Part shown: positions 12,542-25,494 of the stretch, one piece after another
Layout: each line of letters begins with the position of its first letter
How positions within the stretch are numbered: position 1 is the first letter of the stretch
From: Leucaena leucocephala
Lineage: Eukaryota > Streptophyta > Magnoliopsida > Fabales > Fabaceae
Assembly (NCBI GenBank): GCA_037074615.1
Contig: CM073542.1
Span: 21,399,568-21,463,567, forward strand
Length of the DNA stretch: 64,000 nt
Reading direction: 5' to 3'
Notes under the pieces: generated by a model
The model's input: only the letters and a program-made list of their open reading frames with translations
What the model was told of the DNA's origin: nothing
Databases searched by the model: none
Program-made: the position numbers and the translations under genes

Positions 12542-13691
12542 GGGAAAATCTCTAAAAAAAATAGAAAATGGAAAACCTCAATTTGAAGCTGTCAAAATTG
12601 TAATTAACAGAAGGAACAGGACCCAAATTCGAATTTTACAAATGTTGGGAAAAAGGGCTTATCTCCCTGGATTTTTTTATAATTCTTTCTCGCCCCTCCT
12701 GCCATAATTTCATCGTTGCAACACTCCTCCGACAAGCCGGAGTTCCATCCCCAGCCACCGTTGAGCTGGCCACCACGCTGAGCACTTATCACCTATTACA
12801 AAATAAGACATTCCCTCCAGAACCCCACCACCGACCCTCAAAATACCATAGCACCCCGACAATAAGCACTGTGACCCCCAAAATTAATTACAGCAACAAC
12901 CCTTCCTTTCTGGAAACATGGAACCAAATCACAAAACCGATCCTTATCATTTTCCTCTGGCTGGTGAATGAGAAAGAGATCAGATCAGCAACATCATGAA
13001 ATTGGCGATTTCTGTATATTTAATGACTTTGTTTTGCCAACAGAAAAGTTTTGAGTGTTTGAAGGTGAAATCGAGACCCAGATCTGATGAAGCTCGAGAT
13101 TTGAGTAGGTCTGAAGCTCGCGATTATATTTCATTAAAAGATATGGGAAGTTTGAAGTTTTAAGACAGTGATTTCTACAACCAATCTGAGCTTTGTGGTA
13201 GGTCGTCGGCGTCGCGTAAATCACAGGCTTCCTTTCACATAAATCATCTGCGTCGCATAGACCGAAGGTTACCATCAACCTCTGATTTTTTTCGCATAAA
13301 ATACGGGAAGATTTGAAGTTTTAAGACAGTAATTTATTCTTCTCCCATTATTGATATCGTCGAATATGAAACAAAGATGGAAGAAAGTGCCAATCATCAC
13401 CAGCGACCGGAAACGACACTGAGATTGCGGTGATGACGGGTGGAGTGGGAGATCGTTGGCTTTGAAGAGGAACCGAAAACAGTGTTGCCGTCGGAGGAAG
13501 AGTGTTGCAGCGATGAAATTAGGGCAGCAAGAGAGAGAAGGCTTAGAAAAAAATCAGGGGCACTCAGTTTTGCCCCCCAACATTTGGAAAAATTTTAATT
13601 GGTCCTCATCCTTCTCTGTCAATTACAACTTCTACAGTTTCCACCACTTAGGATTTTCTATTTTTCGGAGTCTTTTTTTAGATATTTTCCC
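12542..13691. mobile_element. Non-autonomous Mutator-like element, copy A
   Basis: Long imperfect terminal inverted repeats begin GGGAAAATCTCTAAAAAA on the left and, in reverse complement, GGGAAAATATCTAAAAAA on the right. They continue inward for well over 100 bp, including the shared blocks CAAATGTTGGG and TAATTTCATCG. A perfect 9-bp TSD, TTAATTTAT, lies at 12533-12541 and 13692-13700, the size diagnostic of Mutator-like elements. No transposase is present. The interior carries a direct repeat of a segment of about 35 bp (near 13135 and 13300) that also occurs beside TNL promoters at 38083 and 49020. Confidence 0.88.
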
Positions 13692-13700
13692 TTAATTTAT

Positions 13701-15228
13701 TTAGTTTGATAAATTAATTAAAAATGAATTATAAATATAAACCAGAGAATAACATTTATTCCAAAGATAAGGAATTTGGGATGAGAGTGGAAAGCACGCT
13801 TACGCACAAAGAAAATGTCTTAAAAAGGACAAAGAAAAAAAAATACGAAACCAACCAATAATTCAAAATTGATGAAATGTCCACAAGTCAAGTCAAGTGA
13901 ATTTGTTTCTATTAGGAAGATGGAGAAAAGGGGAAAATTAAGGAACACAGAAAGAAGACGTTTTAAAAAAGACAGGAAAATTACGAAACCAACCAATAGA
14001 ATTAAAGCAAGAATTATGGTTTTGTAGTTGTTAAGATAAAATAAAATAAAAAAATATAATCCAAGGGCAACTACATCTTCTTCCCCCCATTAATTTCATT
14101 TAAGAAAGATAGCGAAAACTTTACTCAATCATAATCAAGTGATGGAAGTGTGGTTTTATAATTGAAAAGTTAAGATTAATAGTTACAATCCAACGGTTAG
14201 AATCTAAGATGACAAAGTAACCTAAAACTCTGTTATATTAATTGTTGCCATTTATAACGCAATTTTTATCTGTTTTACCAAAATCATTACAAAATGAGTA
14301 TTAAAAAAATTCAATTCCAAAAATAAATTAACACCATCTATATCGGTTCATATCAATGTTTTTTAAAATTATGGGATACCCATAGAAATAAATTCATGCT
14401 CAAAAAATAACGTAATTACAGGGAGAGGTAGAGCAAGGAACTACAATGCTTAAGGCATACATAATAAGAGGTTACAGGGAGAGGACAAAAGAAGCCCAGG
14501 AAAAGACCAATATCCTGCATACATTCTTCCATGATCCCTAAGCCACCCTCTTCCTCCTCCTAAATATCCTAATGGCCATCCGGATTTTCCATTTCAAACA
14601 CTTGTCATTATGCTGAGACCAGTGTGTAAGCAGCTCTTCTACTAATCATGACCAGAATACTAGGACGGCTTGTAGAGGATTGTCATTTGATCACCAATAT
14701 GCTTTAGGATAGGTCAAGTCTGGCTCTCTAATCATGTTCTTAATGAATGATATGGAAAATGACTTGAAAAACTAGTGAACATATGCAAATGGAGTCTATA
14801 TTCTTGGAGAATTATGATTGAGCTAGCCAAATTTATTGTGTTTTGTTGAAGTCGTAAAAAGAAAAAACTTGTGAGAATTTTGTGGTTTAGTCATTATAAC
14901 TACCTTTATAAGTATTCTTTTAGCATAGAAGTATGTCTTAATCTTGGGAATTCTCAATATCGAACTCATCACAATTAGAAAAGAATGACCAGAAAGAAAA
15001 TAAAGATGACCATTTGATTTTCCGACCATTCTATTTATCTTTCAAATTAGTTGGTGGCCTGTGGTAAAGTTGGTCTCCTTCAATGTTTGTTCAACTCCTT
15101 CCAGTATTCATATAACTGTTATTTTGTTCTGTCATATCGTAAAAATAAATAGATGGTACATTCCAATAGTAAAAAAAGAAAATAAAATAAAAAAGGCACT
15201 TCCATTTGTTCCTGTTCATTCTCCTCAG
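13701..15228. other. Intergenic DNA, duplicated at 52169-54297
   Basis: AT-rich and without a supported gene. Short open frames differ by small indels between the two copies and show no family motifs. Relative to the other copy about 570 bp is missing at 14415 (corresponding to about 52934-53505, the region with the 71-bp tandem repeat). Confidence 0.6.
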
Positions 15229-15316
15229 TCCAAAAGCTGCTCATATTAATTGAGGCCTAATTAAAAAGATTCAGAATTGTATATGGATGTACGTAAGCCG
15301 CTAGGCGCTGCTTCAT

Positions 15317-15535
15317 TCAAGAAATAAGATTTATCAACAAATCATTGCAAGTGAGCAAGTGAACATATATTCTTTCCACTCTAGATGCGGTGAGCAAGTG
15401 TCTATCTCTTGTTGTGATAATTATTCTGCTTCCTTTACCAAACCAATCTGGACTTCCAGCCAAATTCCTTAATTGACTCATATCATGTACGTCATCAAGG
15501 ACAAGAAGAACCTTTTTATCACGGAGATACTTTTT
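15317..15535 (-). pseudogene. NBS fragment of a TNL (relic A)
   Basis: Encodes the kinase-2 (LLVLDDVHD) and RNBS-B (GSRIIITTRD) part of an NB-ARC domain, then ends in the same short novel tail and stop as TNL-5. The P-loop half is missing: at 15535 the frame runs straight into intron sequence (matching 55221 onward), whereas TNL-5 continues for about 450 more exon bases. CTTA is shared at the two break ends. The intron, 15536-16347, is intact and carries the empty site (ATATG, 15852-15856) of the solo LTR in TNL-5. Confidence 0.87.
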
Positions 15536-16347
15536 TAACTTAAAAATAATGAAAGTTAGGGGAAATACATACAGAAATTTCCAATAAATAATAGAAATAA
15601 TTACACTGAAGGACGACTGATAATTATAGTTAGGCATGGTTGAATTAAATTTATAGTTATATTGAAGAACTGGAACGTTAGCAATGGACCATTAGGGAGT
15701 TGGGTGCCTAATTTTTCTGTAGAAAATTTTAGAAGAAATAAAATATGGATTGGTATGTTGTTGATGCAATAAGACTTAAATTACACCAATTAAATCCAGT
15801 AACCTGAAAACACATACGAATTGAGTGGGAGATAAAAAGAAATAAATGACCATATGCAAGTTAATTAATTGTGTTTTGGTTTTGGTGCTTTAATATAATT
15901 TTAATTTTTATTTGCTTAAAAATAAATTGACTCAGGTCAAAGAAAAAAATATGGACTCTTATGATAATACGTCAAAACATAAAATAAGCTATAAATGAAT
16001 TATTATATATGAGAAATTGTATATAATTTGAAAATATCCAAACGAATATTACTTATAATTAGTTTATTGAAAAGTAACTAACATTATATTAACGTAACCA
16101 ACACATTCATAATGGATATGCATGTTTTTTTACACCCTGAGGCTTGAACGAATATATCATATATGCTTTATAATATAGTAGATTATCATTTCTGCCTCTA
16201 ATGGATGCGAGATTTTCCTGTTATCGTCTAAAAGTAAGACCATTAAAATGATTATAAACGATTTAAACAAAAATTAAAGATAATAAACTATGTAAAATCT
16301 AAATAAATATGGAAGATTTGATATAGTGATTGTAAAAGAATACTTAC

Positions 16348-16438
16348 TTGCCCCTGGCGTCGTGACCAGATATGTTACCAATTTCAGACAAAGCATTTCT
16401 CCAATTTTGCACTACTGCTGGGTTTTCTCTGAAGTTCT
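16348..16438 (-). pseudogene. Last ~90 bp of a TIR exon (relic A)
   Basis: Matches the 3' end of the TNL-5 TIR exon, including the GTAAGT donor (16342-16347), then breaks at 16439 into the 3'-flanking sequence of a TNL (TCCAAAAGCTGCTC, also at 15229 and 54298). Together with 15317-15535 it forms one dead TIR-NBS copy. No start, catalytic glutamate region or P-loop remains. Confidence 0.82.
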
Positions 16439-17318
16439 CCAAAAGCTGCTCATATTAATCGTGAGGTGTAACTGAAAAGATTCAAAATTGTTTATGGATG
16501 TATGTAGGCCTCTAGGCGATGCTTCATTCAAGAAATAAGATTTATCGACAAATGATAAACACATATGGACATTTGTTGTGGCAACAACAGAGCATTTGAT
16601 GTGAGAAAATACATAACGGTGTTGATATTGATACTGCTATTTGTCAACCACATCATTTGAATTGGATCATCTTTTTCTTGTGGAGCTTCTTAATGGTTTC
16701 TTTTTGAAAACCTAAAATGACAACTTTATATTTTGCTTTCTGGAATAATTGCTCAGAAATCTCTCAAGGGATAACTTTCTGCCTGCACATACTAAACTGT
16801 TATTAACATTAATTAATTACCCTTGAAGGCAACATACATGTGGGAGAAAAATGAGACAGACATACCTCAACCTGCTTGGACACCGATGAAATATCAACAT
16901 ATTTCTCAATCACATATTTAGTTCGACCATGATACTGAATTATGTATACATATATAGTTCAAAATGTTACACATAAATCATTAGATAGATTGTAGGAAGA
17001 CAAACATACCTCTTGGTCAAAAGAAGCAACCGAATTCTATAATTGTTGATCTGATAAAGGTTCCATTGAATTATAATCGGTTGCATCTAATCGAATCAAC
17101 CATGGTGGAAGCCTGGACAATGACTTCAGCCTTTTGCAATCATTCAATAAAAGAAAGGCAAGTTGGCAAAGACTAGAGAAGCAACCAGTTAGTAGATTAA
17201 CAGAATCATTACCAATTAGATCCAATAGAGTGAGTGATGATAATTTGCCAAATCCAATAAGAATTAATCCATCATTTATGCTACTCTTAAATAAAGACAG
17301 TGAATTTTTTATAATCAT
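16439..17318 (-). pseudogene. 3' end of another TNL: partial LRR exon and flank
   Basis: 17037-17318 encodes LRR text (LSSLTLLDL, LNDCKRLKSLSRLPPWLIRL) collinear with the end of the TNL-4 LRR exon. A TAG at about 17040 replaces the LCDLVSSLDHE end, and a GTATG donor still follows. Sequence upstream of the exon part is lost. 16439-16990 is the 3' gene tail, shared with 39535-39800. Confidence 0.82.
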
Positions 17319-17765
17319 ATGGAAGTTAATTAATTGTGATTTGGCACTTACAATATAATTATAGTTTTTAAAGGATAATTAATTTGCAAGTCCTTACAAT
17401 TTTATTTGATTATTAATCAAGTTTTTTTAAAGAATAAATTAATTTGCAAGTCCTTACAATTTTATTTGATTTTTAATCAAGTGTTTTTAATTTTTTATTA
17501 GGGCCTCATATTTTTACCGTTTTTAAATTAAGTCTTTATAGGCTTTTTTTTAATTTTTTTCTTTTTATCAATCACATAAAATTATAAAATTTAAGTAAAA
17601 ATAAATAAAATTATAAGGATCTGGTAAAAATTGAAAAAAATGAGACTAATAAATATGAAAAAAATATAAGAACTTAATAAAAAAACTATAAAGACATGGT
17701 TAAAAAATTAGTTAAAATTATAAGAACTTTGGAATAGTTATTAATGACTATTTTTCATATTTTTC
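17319..17765. other. TNL 3'-flanking AT-rich DNA with a 60-bp tandem duplication
   Basis: AATTTGCAAGTCCTTACAAT occurs at 17381 and again at 17441, a period of exactly 60 bp. The stretch is homologous to 40820-41300 downstream of TNL-4. No gene seen. Confidence 0.65.
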
Positions 17766-18389
17766 TCAATTAATTCTTGTTGGAAATAGTGAAAAAGGAG
17801 AGAGATGTAAGAAATTGAGAATAATATATAAATGTAGAAAGAGAAAAATGTTAAATTGATTGACCTCATAAGGAGAATCAAGTTGGTTGAATTGATTGGG
17901 GGGAAACCACTCTTTACATATGACTCTCCACCCACACCCCAATATTGCACAAGTACCATCAAAATCATAAAGTTTAATGTGAAGGGTATTGTTATGAGCC
18001 GTTAGGTGTTTCCAACATGTTTCCTCATTTAATTCCAACACCATTAAGCATAGTTGACTCTGATACGATAGACACTCAAGCTTATGATACGACCAGTCTT
18101 TCCATATATAATCATCATCTTCTGCAGCTTTACTACTCCACTCAATATCCAAATCAGAACATTCTGAGATAAGCAAGCATACAACAATTCCGGACCATTC
18201 ACTATTACGGAAATATCCAGCAGGTATGTGCACTTTTATCTCACATTTGTATCTCTTATCCTCTCCCCAAATATCCTCTGCCTCTTCCTCTCTCCTAATA
18301 TCCGGAGTATAATCTTTATTTGTAAACCATGATGGTATCTCGGATCCTGGAATAATTGCAACGAAATCTCTGAGGGGAAGCGATTCTAG
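17766..18389 (-). pseudogene. TNL-2 last exon: post-LRR C-JID-type domain
   Basis: After acceptor TTTGCAG the frame reads FVAIIPGSEIPSWF, the hallmark of the C-terminal jelly-roll/Ig-like domain of TNLs, then SEWSGIVVCLL and GCGWRVI. A 75-bp exon (18487-18561, YRGRTKYVIS) precedes it. The stop is at 17766, but the C-terminus differs from TNL-4 because a segment of about 90 bp is present or absent near SPYEV, so the true end is unsure. Confidence 0.85.
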
Positions 18390-18651
18390 CTGCAAACATA
18401 CAAAACTGGTGTTAACATTAATTACCCATGAAGAAGGGAGCATATATATGTGAGATAAATACACAAATTTGAGACACCAAATATACCTCCACGTCATCCA
18501 ACTCCCATAGGATATCATCATCTTCCTTATCAGAGATTACATATTTAGTTCTCCCTCGATACTAAAACACAAAATTAGTGATGTTACGCATATTTAGTTA
18601 ATAAAAACATAAACATAAATCATTAGATAGATTGTGGGAGGACAAACATAC

Positions 18652-19357
18652 CTCATGGTCAAGTGAAGAAACCAAATTACATAACTGCCTAACCGATAGA
18701 GGTTCCATGGACTTACAACCGCCTGCCTGTAATCGAATTAACCGTGGCGGAAGCCTTGGCAATGACTTCAGCCTTTCGCAACAATCCAACAAAAGAAAGA
18801 GAAGTCGATAAAGACTAGAGAAGCCATCAATGGGTAGATTAACAAAATCATTCAAACTTAGATCCAATACAATGAGTGATGATAAACTGCTAAAATAATC
18901 AACAATCGATCCATCGTTTAAGCCACGTTGCCTTAAACATAACTCTGTTAAACACATTACACTCAAGCCAGAAATTTGGCGAGTTATGTGAATCTTCAAC
19001 AGCTTTTCAAGATTAAGAATTTTGTGTCCCTCCAAATTCAAATCTCCAAGACCAGTCAATAATACAAGTGATTCAGGAAGTCTAGTTATAGCAGTACCCC
19101 TTGACATCAAGAAATGATAACTTCTCCATACCTTCCCCAAACTCTGGGAGCACTTTAAGTTTTTCACACCAACTAAGATCTAACTTCGTCAAAGAATTTG
19201 TTTCCAATTTTTCTGGTAGGACTTGAAGATTTTTACAACCAAACAAGTCCACCTCAACAAGCTCTTTCAACTTTCCAAGTGAGGGATGGATCGTGACCAG
19301 GGATTCACAGCCACAAAGACGTAAATGTTGTAAATATGGAACTCCTGAGAAGTCTGG
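18652..19357 (-). pseudogene. TNL-2 LRR exon, 3' part
   Basis: Leucine-rich repeats (LVTIHPSLGKLKELVEVDLF and following) interrupted at 19357 by element E2; the first 62 bp of the exon are at 29014-29075. One extra base in the CCCC run at 19097-19100, where TNL-4 has CCC, shifts the frame. Ends DHE at a GTATG donor. Confidence 0.9.
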
Positions 19358-22300
19358 TGTCACGTCCCAAAATTTAGACCGTGACCGGCACAGAATATGA
19401 ATAATTTCACATTCTGAAAGCCAAATACTTTAGATAGAACATTCAAACTTTCCATAATATCTTCTGAAATAACAGAATCTTTTCTAAGGATTATGTGGAG
19501 CATTTACCTTCTTTTCAAAACAATACAAACACTTTCTAAAAGATAATTTCATCAAAAGTGGTTTTGTCAAAAATGGCACTTCGGATCGGCAACAAGGCTC
19601 TTCACTGCTTAGCGAAAGGGCTAAGGTCACCTGCACTATCTGAAGCCAAATAATCTACTCGTAAATAACGTCCCAAAAACATGATTTAAATAATGCGGAA
19701 AATAAACAATGCATAATCATATTGAAAATGTATTTCATAACGCTTCGTAATCTAATACAAACCTTTTTGTCAACATTTGAATTTCAGGGGAAATAACAGT
19801 ATGAAATAACTATTTCATATAACTCATTCAAAACAATCTTTTCAAAATTATAATCTTTCTGTAGGACTTCAATAGAACAAAAACAGACGTGGACACACAG
19901 TCCACGAGGGTAACTAACCATTCTGGTGGCTCGAAGCCACTAACTGTCGCGAGAACGAATCCCACGAAATAATTCCGGTGGCTATGCCACAAACTGTCGC
20001 GAGAATAAATCCCACGAAATAATTCTGGTGGCTCAAGGCCACAAACTGTCGTGAGAACGAATCCCACGAAATGATTCTGGTGGCTATGCCACAAACTGTC
20101 GAGCTCGAGTACCAAGGTGCACCAAGGACTAACAGTACTGCTGTTAGCAACCAGCGTTCTGTATTCCGTCCTAAAACGTTTCTATCATACGTGGGGTCCT
20201 TTTCACATGAAATAATCTCAATCGTTTCAATGCCATAATCATTGGTAAAAACCACTTTGAATTTCTAAAACCCCAGCATCAACATACGAAATCAAGTTAC
20301 TGTAAAAATATATGCAATTCACATAAGAATATTTCATGAATAACATCAGTTCACTGTCAAATCTTTTTCTAAAGCCTCTTTATCCATTTTCATGCATAAT
20401 CATAATCTTTTATAAATCGATCGAAAGAAAATCATGTCTAATGATTTAAACCATAATTTCGTAAAACTTGCTTTCCGAAATCCATATTTGAAATTCATCA
20501 TTTGAAATAACAATGCATTTGAAAAATGTAAATTTTAGGGAACGTTATTCACTCACCTGGAATGCTTCGCTCACTTACTCTTGCCTTTAGCTTTATAATG
20601 TCATTCTATCTTTATTTTCCCAAATATTCTGAAAAAAAAAGTTACATCAAGGATTACTATTCGTCTCCTTTGTACCATATACCATTTATGATTATTCCTG
20701 AAATAGATCACTTGTCTACATAAACTTCCCTTCTACTAAACATGGAACACGCATTCATAATTAATAGCCTCCAAGACTTTACCTTTGGCTTCCAATTTCA
20801 TCCATATGGCGGTCCGATCATAGGTATACATATATACTTATCCCATATTTTAAAACACTTAAATTCTTCGGTTAACCTCATGCAAAGACATACAACCACA
20901 TTCAACTTAATTTATATCAATTATGTACTTTAATCTTCATCATAATATTTCTAAACTTTTGCTTCTACTCCAAGACTTTTACTAAGCTCCTTACTTGGCT
21001 AAGTCTATCCACAAGTTAACTTTAACTTTCTCTCAGATAAGCATTGCTGCACCACACATTTAACAAAGGAATCCTAAATCATGATTTCCAACTCTATTCC
21101 ATTGATACTAAGACTTCATTAGTTATTTCCTTTCAACGGTTAATATCTACTTAGCATACTTATACCACCTTTAATTATCCTAGAATTATGACACTTTCAT
21201 TTTTAATTTAAATATCCAGAGCCTAAATTCTTCAAGCATCCTTCCTTAAACAACTGATTGGCATATCAAGTTTCTTTAACATTTGGGTACCTGTACAAGC
21301 TTGAAAAACTAGAACTGTAAACTTCTATCTTTAGAAACCACGCCCTATAATAGTGAGCCCTTGCTTCTGCACATAACATACTCACAAGTCTATTTTACAC
21401 CACCCAAAGATGAACTCAACACTGAAGACCCACATGTCCAATTCTTTTCTCTTTTTCATTAAGCATTTCTGGTACCTTAAGATTAGATTTTCGGATGTTC
21501 AATATCAGACAAACAAGGGACGCAAGTATATGAAATATAATCCACACTGACGCCAGCCTCTGCTCTTTCACTGTTCTGCTGGTCTTGTATTTATATCTTT
21601 TAAACATAACAGCAGCTCACAGCAATGAAGAAAAAAAAATAGATACAGGTACACACAGATCAAACATTTCCCCAGCAGCAACGCACTCATTCAGCCCCCT
21701 TCAGTCCCATAACAGAGTCCACACATACACACAGCAGCAAGCTCTTACATACACATATACCATCAGAAATTAACAGGAATAGCAGCCACAGAAGATCCAA
21801 AACATGAAAGGAAGGAGAAGAGAATCCAACATTTTAAGACTTACACAAAGATTCAATCAAAAGGGACGAGTAATTGAACTAACCCAACAACCAACCTGTG
21901 TGAACAATTAATCCCACAATACAGAATCAACAATAGGGAAGGGTCCAAAAGCTTACCTTATACCGATTCAAACTCAACAGAAGTATTACAACCCTTGCTC
22001 CATACGTTCCTTCACTCTTCTTTCCTTCCCAAACTCAACAGACAGAGGAAACAGGGAACCAATTATCCTGCCACCGTGACCACACAGCAATGCCTTATAC
22101 AGCGATATCGACAAGGAGGTTGGAAAACTGGACTTGCTACAGTAACTCAATCACTCACTTATAACAATCACTGACGAGCTGGCCGAATAATAAGGAATTA
22201 GATGAATGTCGTGACGGAATAGTTACCATTGACGGCAATATTGGTGGAGGGTTTACACAGCACGACAATGAGTTCTCCTTGTACCGGATTGCGAGCTCCC

Positions 22301-22875
22301 TTTCCTTGCTCTCTCACACTCTCTGTTTCGCTGGCAAGTGTAGCGCCAGACCAGACGACGGAGCTAAAGAGTTTTCCCCTGGTCGAAGATGGCAAGCCAC
22401 CCAACAGAAGACTTCACTACCGCTTACCCTCCCTTTTTCCTTGCACTTGACCTTTCTGCTCCATTTAAAGGACCATCGGTACTAAGTGAAGTGACGGCTC
22501 AGCCAGTGACAGCACGACCAGAATGACTGACAGAAACAACGAATGGATGCACGGCATTGCTTGCGTGAAGCCTCACCGCTGCACTCACTGAGCCTCCTCC
22601 TCTGCTACCACCGAGTGAATCAGTGAAAATGAAGAAGAGAGGTACGGTCTGCAGAGGAAAAAGGAAGGAGGGGCACTTTGGTCATTTCGCGCGTGAGAAA
22701 AAAATAAAACCTTTCCTTCTGCACTAGCCCAGGCTCGAACACGGGTATTCTGTTTCAAACTCCTGTCACATGGCCACACAGCTAACCTATTCACTTTGAA
22801 ATTTTTCTGCACCAAATATATACATATCCCTTGGTTAAGATGATTTTAAAATATAAGAATTCCTGGGCCATAACA
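19358..22875 (-). mobile_element. 3' LTR of E2
   Basis: 3518 bp, TG...CA in minus orientation. It contains the hairpin array (19918-20106), donor AG/GTGAGT (20551-20556), and a tRNA-like segment with the A-box-like block at 22774-22787 and the B-box-like GTTCGAGCCT at 22731-22740. Small frames such as those at 22198-22815 lie within the LTR and have no homologue signature. Confidence 0.93.
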
Positions 22876-22890
22876 TTCTTCCCCTCTTAA
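22876..22890 (-). promoter_or_regulatory. Polypurine tract of E2
   Basis: Minus strand reads TTAAGAGGGGAAGAA immediately before the LTR start TGTTATGG, matching the E1 tract. Confidence 0.88.
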
Positions 22891-22932
22891 GAAATTCGGT
22901 CCTCCGAATTTAAAAATATGCAAACCTTAACT

Positions 22933-24060
22933 CTAAAATAAATGCAGGTACTTGATCCGCATCTCATTCTTCATTTCCTGGGTAGCTACTTCTTTAGAAT
23001 GATTACACCACAACAATATCTCTAAAAGAATCTCTTTTAATTTTAACTTCTTTACTTGTTTATTAATAATTGCTATAGAATATTCATCAAATGCCAAGTC
23101 TTCGTTCACATAAGCTTCTTCATATTTCACAATATGAGATGGATCATACAGATATTTCCGTAGCATTGAAACATGAAACATCGGACGAATTCTTGATAAC
23201 TCTTGTTGTAAGGCTAATCAATAAGTTACCAACTTTGTCCAATATCTCAAAGGAACCAATATACCTTGGACTTAACTTGCCCTCATTCCCAAATCTCATA
23301 ACACCCTTCATTAGCGACACTCTTAAGAACACTATATCTTCGACCATAACTCCAATTCTCTACAACGATAATCCACGTAAGACTTCTGATGACTTTCAGC
23401 GGTTAAGATCCTTAGTTGAATCACTTTCACCTTTTCTTTAACATCTTGAACTAAATTTGGACCTAAAACCTCTCTGTCCCCAACTATAACCCATCCGATT
23501 GGAGATCTACATTGCCTCTAGATAATACCACAACTATTTAGATTGTCCTCTCTAATCGTCCATCAGTCTAAGGATGAAAAAGAAATGCTAAGATTCAATC
23601 GAGTGCCCAATGTTCTCCAAAATGATTCCAAAAACTGAGAAGTAAACTGGGGCCCTCTATCTGAAATGATAGACGCTGGGTCTCCGTGTAATTGCAAAAT
23701 TTCCTCAATCTTATCACCTAACGAGGAACGAGCTTGTAAATGAGCTAAAATGCTCCTATCAACGATTTCAAACACAACTCCTTGTTAAGCTGTCGAAAAT
23801 TAAAACACAGTCTAATGGTCCATCCTTCTTCATAAACAACAAAGGTGCATACCACGAAGAAGTGCTGGGTTAAACAACCCCTTATCTAACAATTCTTATA
23901 GCTGAATCTTTAATTTCCTTAACTCTGAGGGCGACATCCTATAGAAATTGGCTGCATGCTCGAAATGACGTCAATACCAAATTCCATTCCTCTATCCGGG
24001 GTATACTCGGCAATTTCCCGGAAAGACGTCAAGAAATTCCTAAATTAGAATTCGATCTAA
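22933..24060 (-). pseudogene. Degraded pol of E2 (RT start, integrase core, integrase C-terminus with chromodomain-like tail)
   Basis: Read on the minus strand, in order: the RT-opening block (about 24060-23880, including RMSPSELRKLK-like text); an RT block around FMKKDG (about 23870-23770); integrase core text (HGDPASIISDRGPQFTSQFL, 23563-23775); the integrase C-terminal region (LMKGVMRFGNEGKLSPRYIG, 23144-23347); and the tail beginning FHVSMLRKYLYDPSH, ending MRIKYLHLF (22933-23181), which corresponds to the chromodomain-bearing end of plant chromoviruses. Stops and frame changes separate the blocks, and most of RT plus RNase H is gone. Confidence 0.87.
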
Positions 24061-25478
24061 ACTGACAACATTCGCTGGCTTATAAAGTAGAGATAAGTTA
24101 GTTGGCCTCTACTTCATCCTAAAATATCATTTGGAAGTTTGAAAATATAATCCAAGCGTATCACTTTATTTCATCTATTTAACACATTTGGGTCTTTACA
24201 TGCTTAGCACATTTTATCTTTTACTTGAATCTAACCCCTGCGCATGCTAAAACATCAAAATAATGGTATTTTCCCGCTTCTGTACTTCTAGATTTTTTTT
24301 TTTAGATTCCTTCCATGCAAGCATAATAAAACAAAGTAACATATATACTTAAATCTACACCTAGTCATGGCCTTCAAACTTGTTCCAATTTCATGATCTA
24401 AAATTCTCAATCAAAATCTTGCCAAAAGAGTTTCTAGCTTTAAGTTCAAAACCCAAGGCTTCTACATTAACTATCTTAATATTCAGACATTTACCTTCTC
24501 ACTGGCCACACTCCTTAAAGGAATTCATACCAAGCAACACCTTTAAGCTTTTAGGTGTTCACGATGCGCTAGTTCCCTCTTAAAAACACTTCACTTCAAA
24601 TCTAAAATCAATAGCTATTTATCCTCAATTATTTGGCCTATAATTCGGCCCTGACTAACAAGGGGTAATCAATGCTTTATAGCACTAAACAAGCACATAA
24701 ATACCTTTATACCATAGACTTGATATATATATATTTAAACAATTTCTTCTCTTTTAACTTAACAACTTAACTTCACAGGGCTTGAAATCAATCCTCAAGC
24801 TCAAAACTCATAGCCTTTAACATTCCAAAGTACTTTTAAGAGAACTCAAAATCATAATAACTAAAACACTAATCATTAACTTGATTTCATCTAATCAAAG
24901 CTTCAAAATCCATTCAACCAGGTTTATGCTCCTCCTTTCAATGCCCTCAAACAAAATTCTATAGGTTTCTCTCTAGAACAAAAACATGTGAACTTAGGAA
25001 GATCCAACTTAATGCATTCTAATAACTTGACTCATATATTATCCTTCATAAGTTTCATGCCTATATAATATAGAAATAACTAGGGACATTTGATTTGATA
25101 GTTTGACTTTAAATAAGATTCTTATAGAGGTCTAAGGGGTTGACTTTCACCGACACCTAACTTCCCTATGACTCTGTCCTCTCCCTCTATGGTACAATTC
25201 TCTTTGCTGAGCAGCGCCTCAATCCGAAGTCTTATCACTTATAGAACTTCTTCCAACATAGTGGACGTCTAGGCGTCATTTAACTATATGCCAACAGCAT
25301 AGAAAATATTCAATTTCTGAGAAAAATATGGTTTCAAAATCACAAGAAAACCAAAACACTTTTAAATTTTCTATAGAGATCTTCAGAAATGCCTCAACTA
25401 TGGTTATGCCCGGGTTCATAACGATAATTGAGACCCCACTGAAGTATCCCTGCTCCACTTAGCCATAGAAAAACTTTT
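24061..25478 (-). other. Unrecognised interior of E2 where gag is expected
   Basis: No zinc knuckle or capsid-like text is seen on either strand. Short frames (for example 24380-24583 and 25276-25458) have no family signature. Near 25260 the text GACGCCTAGACGT is comparable with the gag leader of E1 (2165-2180). It may be decayed gag or filler. Confidence 0.5.
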
Positions 25479-25491
25479 GGCTCTGATACCA
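25479..25491 (-). promoter_or_regulatory. Primer-binding site of E2, initiator tRNA-Met
   Basis: Minus strand reads TGGTATCAGAGCC three bases from the LTR end, a perfect initiator-tRNA-Met complement over 13 bases. Confidence 0.93.
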
Positions 25492-25494
25492 AAC

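Noticed and set aside
12994..13278. 94-codon minus-strand frame inside the Mutator-like element as a captured gene
   Set aside because: Copy C has lost the frame through small indels, and the translation shows no recognisable domain. Capture remains possible but unsupported as a CDS.
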